A stretch of 12,176 nucleotides of DNA from DATECU01 sp035286745 (GCA_035286745.1 DATECU010000068.1:1-12176), one strand, 5' to 3'. Shown: positions 1 through 6,123, counted from the stretch's first letter. Made by a program: numbers and translations. Notes: generated by a model not told the origin, from the letters alone.

Positions 1-38
1 TATACTATACCTATATCAGAACAGCAGTCAAGCGAAAC

Positions 39-99
39 CTCTCAGGAAACGCGAATTTGCTCGGGCCGATCCGTGCCGGCCTAACCGCCTGCCTGAGAG
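39..99. repeat. 8-bp inverted repeat enclosing a smaller hairpin
   Basis: CTCTCAGG at 39-46 is perfectly complementary to CCTGAGAG at 92-99. Inside it GGCCG at 64-68 pairs with CGGCC at 77-81, with an 8-base loop. Together they could fold as a long stem with an inner hairpin, as a structured leader or small RNA would. With GC-rich sequence, a chance fold is quite possible. Confidence 0.35.
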
Positions 100-145
100 C
101 GACTAGGCGCCCCCGTCGCTACCCCCGTTGCGGAACCGCTGTAGC

Positions 146-170
146 GCGGCCGCGCGGCCAGCGCGGCCGC
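146..170. repeat. GC-only 10-bp hairpin with two NotI-type palindromes
   Basis: GCGGCCGCGC at 146-155 pairs perfectly with GCGCGGCCGC at 161-170 around a 5-base loop (GGCCA). Each arm also carries the 8-base palindrome GCGGCCGC, so the arms are self-complementary as well. No run of T follows on either strand, so it is not a standard intrinsic terminator. It lies about 200 bases before the rhodanese start and could be a terminator-like element for an upstream gene or part of a structured leader. Confidence 0.5.
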
Positions 171-298
171 AACGATTCCCGGAAGTAGTAGATCAGCTAT
201 TAGAGCTACCAGCAATCAGCGACGGAGGCCCAGCAGCCACCCCAGTGGTTCGGGCATCTCCGAGCCTCTCCGCCCCAGCCTCGCCCCGCTTGCCGTAG

Positions 299-319
299 CT
301 GAGTGCTGACTGCTGACCG
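299..319 (+). repeat. Three tandem heptamers CTGASYG
   Basis: CTGAGTG (299-305), CTGACTG (306-312) and CTGACCG (313-319) stand head to tail, and the block is bracketed by GTAGC (295-299) and GCTAC (319-323), which are inverted relative to each other. Three copies of a short degenerate unit is near the limit of significance. Short CTGA-type intergenic repeats are known in several Gram-negative lineages, but I cannot name a family for this one. Confidence 0.4.
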
Positions 320-375
320 CTACCGTCCGGGGGGCCTTGTTGCGGCCCTGCCGCCGCTTGGGTTACCTTGGCCTG

Positions 376-834
376 ATGCGGATTCGGCCGGGACGGATCG
401 TTGTCGTGGTGGTCGCTGGCGTGCTGCTGGGCTTCGCCTGGAATGCCTGGAGCGGGCGCGGCCTCACCCTGGCCGGCAACGCGTTCATCCGACCTGGCGA
501 GCACCTGGAGGAGATCGACGCCCTGGAAGCCAAGCGCCGCTTCGACCGTGGCGCCCTCTTCTTCGACGCCCGCCCCCTCGATTTCTACGGCCTCAGCCAC
601 ATCCCTGGGGCCCGGCCGTTTCCGGAGAACGACTTCGACGCCGCTTTCTCCCGCCTGGAGCCGCTGCTCAAGAGCCGCTTCGACCTGGTGGTCTACTGTA
701 CGTCCCTGTGCGACGCCAGCCACCAGGTGGCCCGCCGCTTGCGGGACAAGGGCATCCACGCTGCCATCCTGGTCGACGGCCTGCCCGCCTGGACCGACGC
801 CGGCCACCCGGTGCGAGAGGGGCAGGAGCCGTGA
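376..834 (+). CDS. Membrane-anchored rhodanese-domain protein
   Basis: A single-domain sulfurtransferase-type protein of 152 residues. Residues 7-22 are a hydrophobic stretch after a basic N-terminus, so the domain is probably tethered to the inner membrane and faces the periplasm. The rhodanese fold is shown by FDARP (63-67), GLSHIPGAR (72-80), the active loop after VVY with Cys108 (CTSLC, so a second Cys at 112), and the closing DGLPAWTDAGHPV (134-146). Cys108 is the expected persulfide carrier; the loop lacks the classic CxxGxR pattern, so substrate is unknown. The start is uncertain: ATG at 376 has no clear ribosome binding site, while TTG at 337 in the same frame would add 13 basic residues behind a G-run. 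The stop overlaps the next gene's GTG by 3 bases, implying co-translation with the MauE-like protein and a shared thiol/redox job. Confidence 0.85.
   Translation: MRIRPGRIVVVVVAGVLLGFAWNAWSGRGLTLAGNAFIRPGEHLEEIDALEAKRRFDRGALFFDARPLDFYGLSHIPGARPFPENDFDAAFSRLEPLLKSRFDLVVYCTSLCDASHQVARRLRDKGIHAAILVDGLPAWTDAGHPVREGQEP
815..822 (+). promoter_or_regulatory. Ribosome binding site fixing the GTG start of the MauE-like gene
   Basis: GAGAGGGG lies 8 bases before GTG 831, inside the end of the rhodanese gene. A second purine run, AGGAG at 824-828, is too close to the start (2 bases) to be the main site. Confidence 0.55.
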
Positions 835-1319
835 GGGTCCTGCGCCACCCCTTGCTCCACTGGGCCCTGGCCATCGGGCTGGGGGCGGCTTTTGTCTACG
901 CCAGTGTGGACAAGATCGCGAAGCCCGCGGAGTTCGCCAAGATCGTCTACAGCTACCGCCTGGTCGGCCCCGGCCAATCGCTAGGCTACGTGCCCGCCAA
1001 CGCGCTGGCGGTGACCTTGCCCTGGGTGGAGGCGGTGGCGGGGCTGCTGCTGATCCTGGGGCTCTGGCGACGGGAGGCGGCTGCCCTCGTCTCGGCGCTG
1101 CTGGTGGTGTTCCTGATCGCGGTGGGCCAGGCCCTGCTGCGGGGCATTGGTGTCGAGAACTGCGGCTGTTTCGGGCTGGGCGGCGGCGGGCGGGGCGCCG
1201 GGCTGCTCTTGATTCTCGAGGACCTCGGCTTGCTCGCGGTCTCCCTGTTCCTCACCCTGATGACCCCGGCTGCCTGGGCCGACTGGCGCCACATTGACGG
1301 CCCGGATCGTGCCTTGTAG
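831..1319 (+). CDS. MauE/DoxX-family redox-associated membrane protein
   Basis: A 162-residue integral membrane protein with about four membrane segments (roughly 8-26, 57-77, 83-103, 122-145). The family signature is clear: after the first helix a KIAKPAEFAKIVYSYRL stretch (28-44), and before the last helix ENCGCFG (109-115) with the Cys111/Cys113 pair seen in MauE-type proteins. MauE relatives supply electrons or thiols for periplasmic disulfide handling, for example in methylamine dehydrogenase maturation; the actual partner here is inferred to be the rhodanese encoded just upstream. I chose the GTG at 831 because it overlaps the rhodanese stop (GTGA) and has GAGAGGGG at 815-822 eight bases before it; the open frame runs further upstream, but that part is out-of-phase rhodanese sequence. 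Confidence 0.85.
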   Translation: MRVLRHPLLHWALAIGLGAAFVYASVDKIAKPAEFAKIVYSYRLVGPGQSLGYVPANALAVTLPWVEAVAGLLLILGLWRREAAALVSALLVVFLIAVGQALLRGIGVENCGCFGLGGGGRGAGLLLILEDLGLLAVSLFLTLMTPAAWADWRHIDGPDRAL

Positions 1320-1348
1320 CATCCGCCTGGTCCTGTGCATCTCGTCCC

Positions 1349-1354
1349 AAGGAG
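1349..1354 (+). promoter_or_regulatory. Ribosome binding site of the DUF4398-like gene
   Basis: AAGGAG sits 4 bases before ATG 1359. This decides for that ATG over the in-frame GTG at 1335, which has no such site and would put charged residues before the signal peptide. Confidence 0.7.
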
Positions 1355-1358
1355 CCTC

Positions 1359-1958
1359 ATGAACCGATCGCTTCGTTGCCTGTCACTCTTCCTCCCCGCT
1401 CTGCTGGCGGGCGCCTGCGGGGAGCCGCCGACCCGCGAGATCGCGGCGGCCGAGACCCAGCTCGAGGAGGCCCGCAAGGAAGGCGCCGAGCGCTACGCCG
1501 CCGACCGCTGGCGGGAGGCGACCAGCGCCCTGGCGGCGGCCCGGGCCAAGGTGGAGCAGAAGGACTTCAAGGCCGCCCTGTCCGCGGCCAACGATGCCGC
1601 CGAGAAGGCTCGCTCCGCCAAGAGCGCTGCCACCGCGGCCAAGGTGGTAGCCCGCGGCACCGCCGAGACCACGCTCACCGAGGTCACCGTCTTGTTCGAG
1701 GAGATCGACACCATCCGCCAGGAAGCCGGCGCAGCCAAGGTCCCCGAGGAGGCCTTCGCCGAGTTTCAGCCCAAGCTGGATGAGGTACGCCAGGGGCGGG
1801 AGCGGGTGGCGGCAACCCTGGAACGCGGCGACGTCATCGAGGCCCAGAAGGCCGCCGCCGAGCTCAAGGCGCTGGTCGCGCCGCTACCGGGGCTTTTCCG
1901 TCAGGCCCAGGAGAAGTGGGTCGCCGAGCACCCCAAAGGCAGGCGGAAGCGGGGCTGA
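1359..1958 (+). CDS. DUF4398-like helical lipoprotein
   Basis: A 199-residue exported protein. Residues 1-19 form a signal peptide (basic MNRSLR, then a hydrophobic core) ending LAGAC, with Cys20 the likely lipidation site; the lipobox is slightly irregular because Ala rather than Leu stands at -3. The mature part is almost wholly alpha-helical and rich in Ala, Glu, Lys and Arg: residues 28-95 resemble the DUF4398 pattern of short helical hairpins (RWREATSALAAARAKVEQKDFKAAL-type repeats), which look like TPR helices. The C-terminus is very basic (KGRRKRG). No enzymatic motif is seen; a periplasmic scaffold or envelope role is only a guess. It follows the MauE-like gene after 39 bases and probably shares its operon. 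It ends 4 bases from the convergent dapF stop. Confidence 0.75.
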   Translation: MNRSLRCLSLFLPALLAGACGEPPTREIAAAETQLEEARKEGAERYAADRWREATSALAAARAKVEQKDFKAALSAANDAAEKARSAKSAATAAKVVARGTAETTLTEVTVLFEEIDTIRQEAGAAKVPEEAFAEFQPKLDEVRQGRERVAATLERGDVIEAQKAAAELKALVAPLPGLFRQAQEKWVAEHPKGRRKRG

Positions 1959-1979
1959 CCCCTCAGCGAGGAATCCGCC
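1942..1979. terminator. Possible shared hairpin between convergent gene ends
   Basis: GGCGGA (1942-1947) pairs with TCCGCC (1974-1979), and inside it GCTGA (1954-1958) pairs with TCAGC (1963-1967) around CCCC. The two stop codons of the converging genes lie in the inner stem. Transcripts of both strands could fold it, so it may end both, but there is no T-run on either side and the outer and inner stems are interrupted by unpaired bases. Confidence 0.35.
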
Positions 1980-2799
1980 ACTCGCCCTCGAAAAGAAGCT
2001 CGACCTCGCCGGTCTGACAGACGGTCCCACCCTCGGGCCACTCGACCTCCAGCGTCCCACCGTCGCACACCACGCTGACCCGGCGCTCGGCGCGCCCGTT
2101 CAAGATCGCCGCCACCGCGGCGCTGGCGGCTCCGGTCCCGGAGGCCCGGGTGTAGCCCACGCCCCGCTCCCAGAAGCGCACCCTCAGCCGGTCGCGGGAG
2201 AGGGGCGTCACGAACTCCACGTTGGTACGGCGCGGGAAGAACGGGTGGTGCTCCAGCGCAGGTCCCAGGCTCAGGACCAGGTCGTCCTCGGCGGGTGCGT
2301 CCAGGAACAGCGCACAGTGGGGGTTGCCCAGCGAGGTGGCGGTGATGACGACCGCCTGCCCCGCCGCCTCCAGGGCGTACCCAACCACCCGCTCCCGCGG
2401 TGGATCGAGGGCGACCGGAATCGCGGCGCTGGCCAGAATCGCCGGGCCCAGATCGGTGCCCACCCGGAAGCGGCTCCCTCCAGCTGCGTCGACGGTCACC
2501 GCGCGCGGTCCCACCGGTGTTTCCACCACGTGGTCCGACGCCACCCAACCCTTCTCCACCGCATACGCCGCCAGGCAGCGGACGCCGTTGCCGGACACGT
2601 CTCCGTCGGAGCCATCGGCGTTGAGCAGCCGCATCCGCAGGCGGCCCTCATCGACCGCGAAGACCAGCACGCCATCGCCCCCGATGCCCAGGTGCCGGTC
2701 ACAGAGTCGCCTGGCCCAGGGCGCCGCCTCCCCGGGGCAGTGCTCCCACCCCACCAGGACGAAGTCGTTGCCCAGCCCGTGGGCCTTGGCGAACCTCAC
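1963..2799 (-). CDS. dapF: Diaminopimelate epimerase homologue with Ser/Ser active site
   Basis: A 278-residue protein of full DapF length, the fold that interconverts LL- and meso-diaminopimelate for lysine and peptidoglycan. Family landmarks are all present: AKAHGLGNDF (4-13), GIGGDG (38-43), NADGS (60-64), SGNGVRC (69-75), LGNPH (157-161), TNVEF (192-196), ERGVG (211-215) and SGTGAASA (220-227). However, the two residues that act as acid and base, normally Cys in CGNGxR and in ACGTG, are both serine: Ser69 (TCC, 2593-2595) and Ser220 (TCC, 2140-2142). GET is also changed to GYT (215-217). Either it is a serine variant, a relative with another substrate, or inactive. Start: GTG at 2799, giving MRFAKAHG, overlaps the propeller stop by 4 bases (GTGA); the open frame upstream is shadow sequence. 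It is the last gene of the minus-strand run. Confidence 0.85.
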   Translation of the reverse strand: MRFAKAHGLGNDFVLVGWEHCPGEAAPWARRLCDRHLGIGGDGVLVFAVDEGRLRMRLLNADGSDGDVSGNGVRCLAAYAVEKGWVASDHVVETPVGPRAVTVDAAGGSRFRVGTDLGPAILASAAIPVALDPPRERVVGYALEAAGQAVVITATSLGNPHCALFLDAPAEDDLVLSLGPALEHHPFFPRRTNVEFVTPLSRDRLRVRFWERGVGYTRASGTGAASAAVAAILNGRAERRVSVVCDGGTLEVEWPEGGTVCQTGEVELLFEGEWRIPR

Positions 2800-3803
2800 G
2801 GCGTCCGCTTGGGCTTGCCCGCCGGCAGGGCCGCCGGGTAGGTGGCGAGCGCCAGCACCCGCTCCTTGGGGAAGCTGGTGCGGATCCAGTTGAGGCCGCC
2901 GTCCGAGCTGCGATAGATGCCCTGGTCGGTGCCGGCGAAAACCTCGGCGCCCGAAGCCGGCATCAGCGGAAACAAGAGCCGGGTGACCTCGCGCTCCGCC
3001 AGCTCCTTGCCTAACGGGGACCAGGTCTTGCCGGCGTCGTCGCTCCGGTAGAGTCCGCGGTCGGTGGCCGCGTAGAGCAGGGGGCCGAGCCAGGCCAGGT
3101 CGTTCACCGCTCGGCCCTGAAGTCCGCTGGGTGCCCAGCTCCGGGCGCCGTCCGACGAACGGTAGACCCCGCCCTGGCCCACGGCGGCGAACAGGACCGG
3201 ATCGGTACCGAAGAAGGAGGAGAGCGCGAGCGCCGCCACCTGGCCCTCCGGCAGCCCGGGCCCCGGACCGCGGAAGGTCCGCCCGGCATCGCTCGAAACC
3301 AGAACTCCCCGCGAGGTCGCCAGCACCAGCTCCGGCCCCGGCCACTCCAGCCGGGAGACCGCGGTGCCGGGAAGCGAGACCTCCGGGAAGGTCAGGCCGG
3401 CGTCCTGGGAGATGGAGAGGCCGCGCGGGGTGCCGGCGAAGACGGTGGGGTCCGCCGCCGCATAACGTGACGCCAGCAGGACCTGCACCGGCCCTTCGAT
3501 CGCCGCGCGCCGCCAGCTCGCCCCGAAATCCTCGGAGGTGAAGACGCCGGCCTCCCCGCAGGCGTAGACCCGGGGACCCTGGGGCAGGATGCAGTAGGCG
3601 GCCCCCAACCCCTCGAGGCTCGCGTCCTTGCTCACCTTGACCAGCTGCCAGCTCCCTCCCCAGTCCTTCGACTGCCAGAGGCCGGCCGCCGAGCCGGCGA
3701 AGACGGAGAGGGTGGTGACCACCGGGTTCGCCGACTGCGCCAGGCTCGGACCACCGGCCATCAAGACGCCGGCGGCGGCGAGGGCGAGCGAGCGGGTCCT
3801 CAT
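2796..3803 (-). CDS. Secreted seven-Asp-box beta-propeller protein
   Basis: A 335-residue exported protein of unknown substrate. Residues 1-22 are a signal peptide (MRTR, hydrophobic core, SLA before QS). The mature part carries seven Asp-box (BNR) motifs of the form SxDxGxxW/F: 45-52 SKDWGGSW, 90-97 SEDFGASW, 132-139 SQDAGLTF, 170-177 SSDAGRTF, 216-223 SSDGARSW (Gly replaced by Ala), 254-261 SDDAGKTW and 299-306 SSDGGLNW. Spacing of about 38-46 residues fits one motif per blade, so a single propeller like those of the sortilin/VPS10 and YCF48 type. No sialidase catalytic residues are evident, so a binding or scaffold role is more likely than hydrolysis. It overlaps the HIT stop (ATGA) and dapF start (GTGA), so it is translationally coupled to both cytoplasmic neighbours, an odd companionship for an exported protein. 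Confidence 0.85.
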   Translation of the reverse strand: MRTRSLALAAAGVLMAGGPSLAQSANPVVTTLSVFAGSAAGLWQSKDWGGSWQLVKVSKDASLEGLGAAYCILPQGPRVYACGEAGVFTSEDFGASWRRAAIEGPVQVLLASRYAAADPTVFAGTPRGLSISQDAGLTFPEVSLPGTAVSRLEWPGPELVLATSRGVLVSSDAGRTFRGPGPGLPEGQVAALALSSFFGTDPVLFAAVGQGGVYRSSDGARSWAPSGLQGRAVNDLAWLGPLLYAATDRGLYRSDDAGKTWSPLGKELAEREVTRLLFPLMPASGAEVFAGTDQGIYRSSDGGLNWIRTSFPKERVLALATYPAALPAGKPKRTP

Positions 3804-4282
3804 CGGGAGAACCTCTCCCGCAAGCGGGCCGCCGCCTCGGCGGGGTCCTCGGGAATCACCCGGGTGCCGGCGGTCACCGTCATGAAGTTGCTGTCGCCGG
3901 CCCAGCGCGGTACCAGGTGGAGGTGAATGTGGTCGGCGACCCCGGCGCCGGCGGCGCGGCCCAGGTTGATCCCCAGGTTGATCCCATCCGGGCGGTAGAC
4001 CTCACCTAACACCTGCTCCAGGCGCTGGCTCAGGGCCATGACCTCCGCCAGCTCCTCGGCGGTGGCCTCGCCGAGGCTCGCCACGTGCCGCCTGAGCGCC
4101 ACCATCAAGTGGCCGGAACTGTAGGGAAAGAGGTTCATCACCACGAAGGCCAGCGGCCCCGCGTGCACCACCAGGCTCCCCTCCGACCCGGCTCCGGCCA
4201 GGGCGCTGCAGAGCACACAACCCGGCTCCTGACCCGCGTTCTGCACGTAACTCATCCTCCAAGGGGCGAAGATCCGCTCCAT
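3800..4282 (-). CDS. HIT-family nucleotide hydrolase/phosphorylase
   Basis: A 160-residue histidine-triad protein, cytoplasmic, of the group often annotated as Ap4A phosphorylase-like: it starts MERIFAPWRMSYV (1-13), has a CVLC metal-type pair (Cys22, Cys25), the NLFPYSSGHLMVAL strand (50-63), and the triad HIHLHLV (118-124) whose middle His120/His122 region carries out nucleotidyl transfer from substrates such as dinucleoside polyphosphates or AMP-amides. The exact substrate cannot be read from sequence. The ATG at 4282 overlaps the cyclase stop by one base (TGATG) and has GAGGA 3 bases before it. Its own stop overlaps the propeller start. Residues 100-108 (GINLGINLG) are encoded by a perfect 12-bp tandem repeat, though the family has a similar GxNxGxNxG pattern naturally. 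Confidence 0.9.
   Translation of the reverse strand: MERIFAPWRMSYVQNAGQEPGCVLCSALAGAGSEGSLVVHAGPLAFVVMNLFPYSSGHLMVALRRHVASLGEATAEELAEVMALSQRLEQVLGEVYRPDGINLGINLGRAAGAGVADHIHLHLVPRWAGDSNFMTVTAGTRVIPEDPAEAAARLRERFSR
3804..3820 (-). promoter_or_regulatory. Start-site hairpin masking the propeller gene's ribosome binding site
   Basis: The two 7-base arms CGGGAGA and TCTCCCG are perfectly complementary around a 3-base loop, ending directly against the ATG of the propeller gene. On the transcribed RNA the first arm and loop (GGGAGAGG) are the only Shine-Dalgarno-like sequence. The element is the last codons of the HIT gene, so a ribosome completing HIT would melt it. This is a classic arrangement for translational coupling; that it works this way here is inference. 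Confidence 0.55.
3960..3983. repeat. Perfect 12-bp tandem duplication in the HIT gene
   Basis: CCCAGGTTGATC occurs twice in a row (3960-3971 and 3972-3983), encoding GINL twice on the minus strand. The repeat is in frame and falls on a conserved part of the family, so it may simply reflect identical codon choice. Confidence 0.8.
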
Positions 4283-6123
4283 CAGTCCTCGAAGGTCACC
4301 GAGTACACCGGAAAGCTGGAGCGCACGCCCTTGAACTTGGCGTCGCCCGCGTAGGTGATCACGATGCGGCGGCCCAACTGCTCGTCGAAGTACTCCATGC
4401 ACAGCCGGCCGCCGCCCTCGCGGTGGACCAGCGGCAGGTTGGCTTCGAGCTGCACCAGGGCGTCTCGGCTGATGGCGATGCCCTCGTTGAGCAGGGTCCC
4501 GGAAAGGTCGATGGTCACCGCGTACTCGGATGCGGGTTGCGGCGGGGGCTCCGGCTCGAGCCCGAGCGGGACGGGCCCCTCGATCTCGATGATGGGCTCG
4601 TCCTCGTCGATGGGCTTCTTGGAGGCCGAGGAGAGCCGGCCCGCCAGGTTCACGTTGCGGCCGATGACGGTGGCGTGGACCTTGTCGTCGTCGCCGATGA
4701 AGTGGGCCAGGTAGACCCGGCCGTAGTGGATCGCCACCCCCATCTTGAAGTAGGTCTTGCCGCTCTCCCGCTGATCTCTTAGCGTCTCCTGGCACAGGAT
4801 GGCGGTGCGCACGGCGTTCAGGGGGTCGAGCGCATCCGCGCGGCTGGCGCCATAGGTCACCATGATCCCGTCGCCCAGGAACTTGTCGACGGTACCGCCG
4901 AAACGCTGGATGTGGGGGATGAAGGCGTCGAACACCGTGTACAGCTCGCGGGTCAAGTCGCGCTCGGAGATCTGTCCCTCAGAGGTCTGGGTGAAGCCAC
5001 GGAGGTCCAGGAACAGGACGGTGGCGTTGACCGCGTTGTTCACCACCTGCGCGGATTCGCTGAACTCGTAGAGGCGCAGGCCACGGCTCACCTTCTCGTC
5101 GAGGTCGCGCTGCTCGCTCCAGGATTGCAGGAGAACCACTCGGTCCCGGGCGTTGGCCAGGAGCTCGAAGCGTTTGACGCCGCCGGTCAGGCTCAGAAAG
5201 ACGTCCATGATCTCGCCGGGCTTGCGCCGTTCGGCTTCGGCCTTGACCCGCGGCGACGCCATCAGCTTGGTCCCGGTCTGCCAGCAATCCGAGAACAGGT
5301 AGGACATGACCTCGGAGCACATCATCACCTTGGCGATTCCCACCTGGGTCTGGTACTGCTCCTTGGTGAGTCCCGGCAGGTGCCGGGCCACCCGCGCCAG
5401 CAGGCTGCGATCTCCCTCCCTGAGCCGGCGCTCGGTCTCCCGGAGCAGCACCGTGTAGATCTCGAAGAACACGTCTCCGGTCAGCCGGTAGCGCTTGTTG
5501 GCGGCCAGGAACTGGTTGAAATCGAGGTCGCTGACGCTGAGCTCGGTGAAGGCGAAGCCGTCCTCGATGATGGCCTCGATCAGGCTGGGGTTGTCGGCGG
5601 CACCACTCAGGAAAGCAGCCCGAGCCGGATCCATGCGCTCGAAGTCCTTCTGGGCCGCCTGCTCCAGCCGCCGGTAGAACGACGACAGCAGCGGGTGCAG
5701 CGAGTACTTGAGCTTGCGGACCGCCGGGGTCTTGGTCTCCAGCTCCTTGATGCACTCGGCCACGTCGCGGCTTGAGGCCAGCCAGCAGAGGTTGAGCAGC
5801 CCCAGCCGCCGGTCCACCGCCCGCACCGAACGCAGGATGCGGGTGAGCGCGGCTTCGTACTCGGCCTGCTCTTTGCCCTCGCTCCCGGTGCGCCCCCCGG
5901 CCTCGCCGCCGATGTCGCGGAGCAGCGCCTGCAAGAAGCGCATGAGCAGGGTGCGCAGGTGGGGGTGGAAGCGAACCAGGAAGACGTTCTTGCCCCCCTC
6001 AACCTCGGGGGGAGGCAGCGGCGGCAGGGGGGTTCCCAGCAGCGCCTCCGCCTCGGCCACCGTCCCGGCCAAGAAGCGGGTGGAGGCGATGTCCTTCAGG
6101 AACGGGGATGCCGGGCCCATCAT
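4282..6123 (-). CDS. Class III adenylate/guanylate cyclase with novel helical N-terminus
   Basis: A 613-residue soluble protein. The C-terminal half is a class III nucleotidyl cyclase domain (about 366-613) making cAMP, or less likely cGMP, from the triphosphate. Catalytic residues are in place: metal-binding Asp373 (FLDLRGFT) and Asp418 (FLGDG), purine-selecting Lys414 and Thr485 (ATVIG, the class IIIb pairing, which favours ATP), and transition-state Asn492 and Arg496 (NVNLAGRL). An acidic, proline-rich insertion (about 502-533) splits the domain before its last strands, which end FKGVRSSFPVYSV (597-609). Residues 1-360 are mainly helical, without membrane spans or a sensor domain I recognise (no GAF, PAS, HAMP or FHA signature), so the input signal is unknown. 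Two adjacent ATGs (6123 and 6120) compete and neither has a good ribosome binding site. It lies 27 bases after the IHF-like gene and overlaps HIT. Confidence 0.9.
   Translation of the reverse strand: MMGPASPFLKDIASTRFLAGTVAEAEALLGTPLPPLPPPEVEGGKNVFLVRFHPHLRTLLMRFLQALLRDIGGEAGGRTGSEGKEQAEYEAALTRILRSVRAVDRRLGLLNLCWLASSRDVAECIKELETKTPAVRKLKYSLHPLLSSFYRRLEQAAQKDFERMDPARAAFLSGAADNPSLIEAIIEDGFAFTELSVSDLDFNQFLAANKRYRLTGDVFFEIYTVLLRETERRLREGDRSLLARVARHLPGLTKEQYQTQVGIAKVMMCSEVMSYLFSDCWQTGTKLMASPRVKAEAERRKPGEIMDVFLSLTGGVKRFELLANARDRVVLLQSWSEQRDLDEKVSRGLRLYEFSESAQVVNNAVNATVLFLDLRGFTQTSEGQISERDLTRELYTVFDAFIPHIQRFGGTVDKFLGDGIMVTYGASRADALDPLNAVRTAILCQETLRDQRESGKTYFKMGVAIHYGRVYLAHFIGDDDKVHATVIGRNVNLAGRLSSASKKPIDEDEPIIEIEGPVPLGLEPEPPPQPASEYAVTIDLSGTLLNEGIAISRDALVQLEANLPLVHREGGGRLCMEYFDEQLGRRIVITYAGDAKFKGVRSSFPVYSVTFED

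Larger units (their letters stand above)
1..375. other. Gene-free leader region with inverted repeats
   Basis: No convincing coding sequence is visible here on either strand; the open frames that cross it on the minus strand are GC-rich shadows of the rhodanese gene. The first 17 bases are AT-rich (TATACT, TATACC, TATATC) in sharp contrast to the rest and resemble -10 boxes, but any -35 box would lie outside the window and the motif reads almost as well on the other strand. Further in lie an 8-bp inverted repeat (39-46 with 92-99), a strong GC hairpin (146-170) and a heptamer tandem repeat (299-319). I looked for tRNA T-loop and anticodon signatures and for a glycine-riboswitch core and did not find them. 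It may hold the promoter and leader of the rhodanese operon or a small structured RNA. Confidence 0.6.

Noticed and set aside
39..99. Glycine riboswitch, because CTCTCAGG followed by A-rich bases resembles its conserved segment
   Set aside because: The other conserved parts of the aptamer are missing before and after it, and the CTCTCAGG is explained by pairing with CCTGAGAG at 92-99.
146..170. Intrinsic terminator
   Set aside because: The stem is strong, but no T-run follows on either strand, so it was kept only as an inverted repeat.
1..300. A tRNA gene
   Set aside because: No T-loop consensus with a correctly placed anticodon stem and acceptor stem could be found on either strand.
303..830. 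An N-terminal extension of the MauE-like protein running from GTG 303
   Set aside because: This stretch is the rhodanese gene read in another frame; its translation is Pro/Arg/Gly-rich without domain features, and a good start exists at 831.
2800..3345. A fusion of dapF with a long N-terminal extension
   Set aside because: The extension is the propeller gene out of frame; DapF homology begins exactly at the GTG at 2799.
2796..3803. Sialidase, because of the Asp-box motifs
   Set aside because: Asp boxes are structural; the arginine triad and Tyr/Glu catalytic residues of sialidases are not recognisable and the boxes are evenly spread as in YCF48/VPS10-type propellers.
4283..4795. An N-terminal extension of the HIT protein
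   Set aside because: It is the cyclase gene out of frame, low in hydrophobic residues and full of Arg/Pro/Gly; the HIT family N-terminus starts at 4282.
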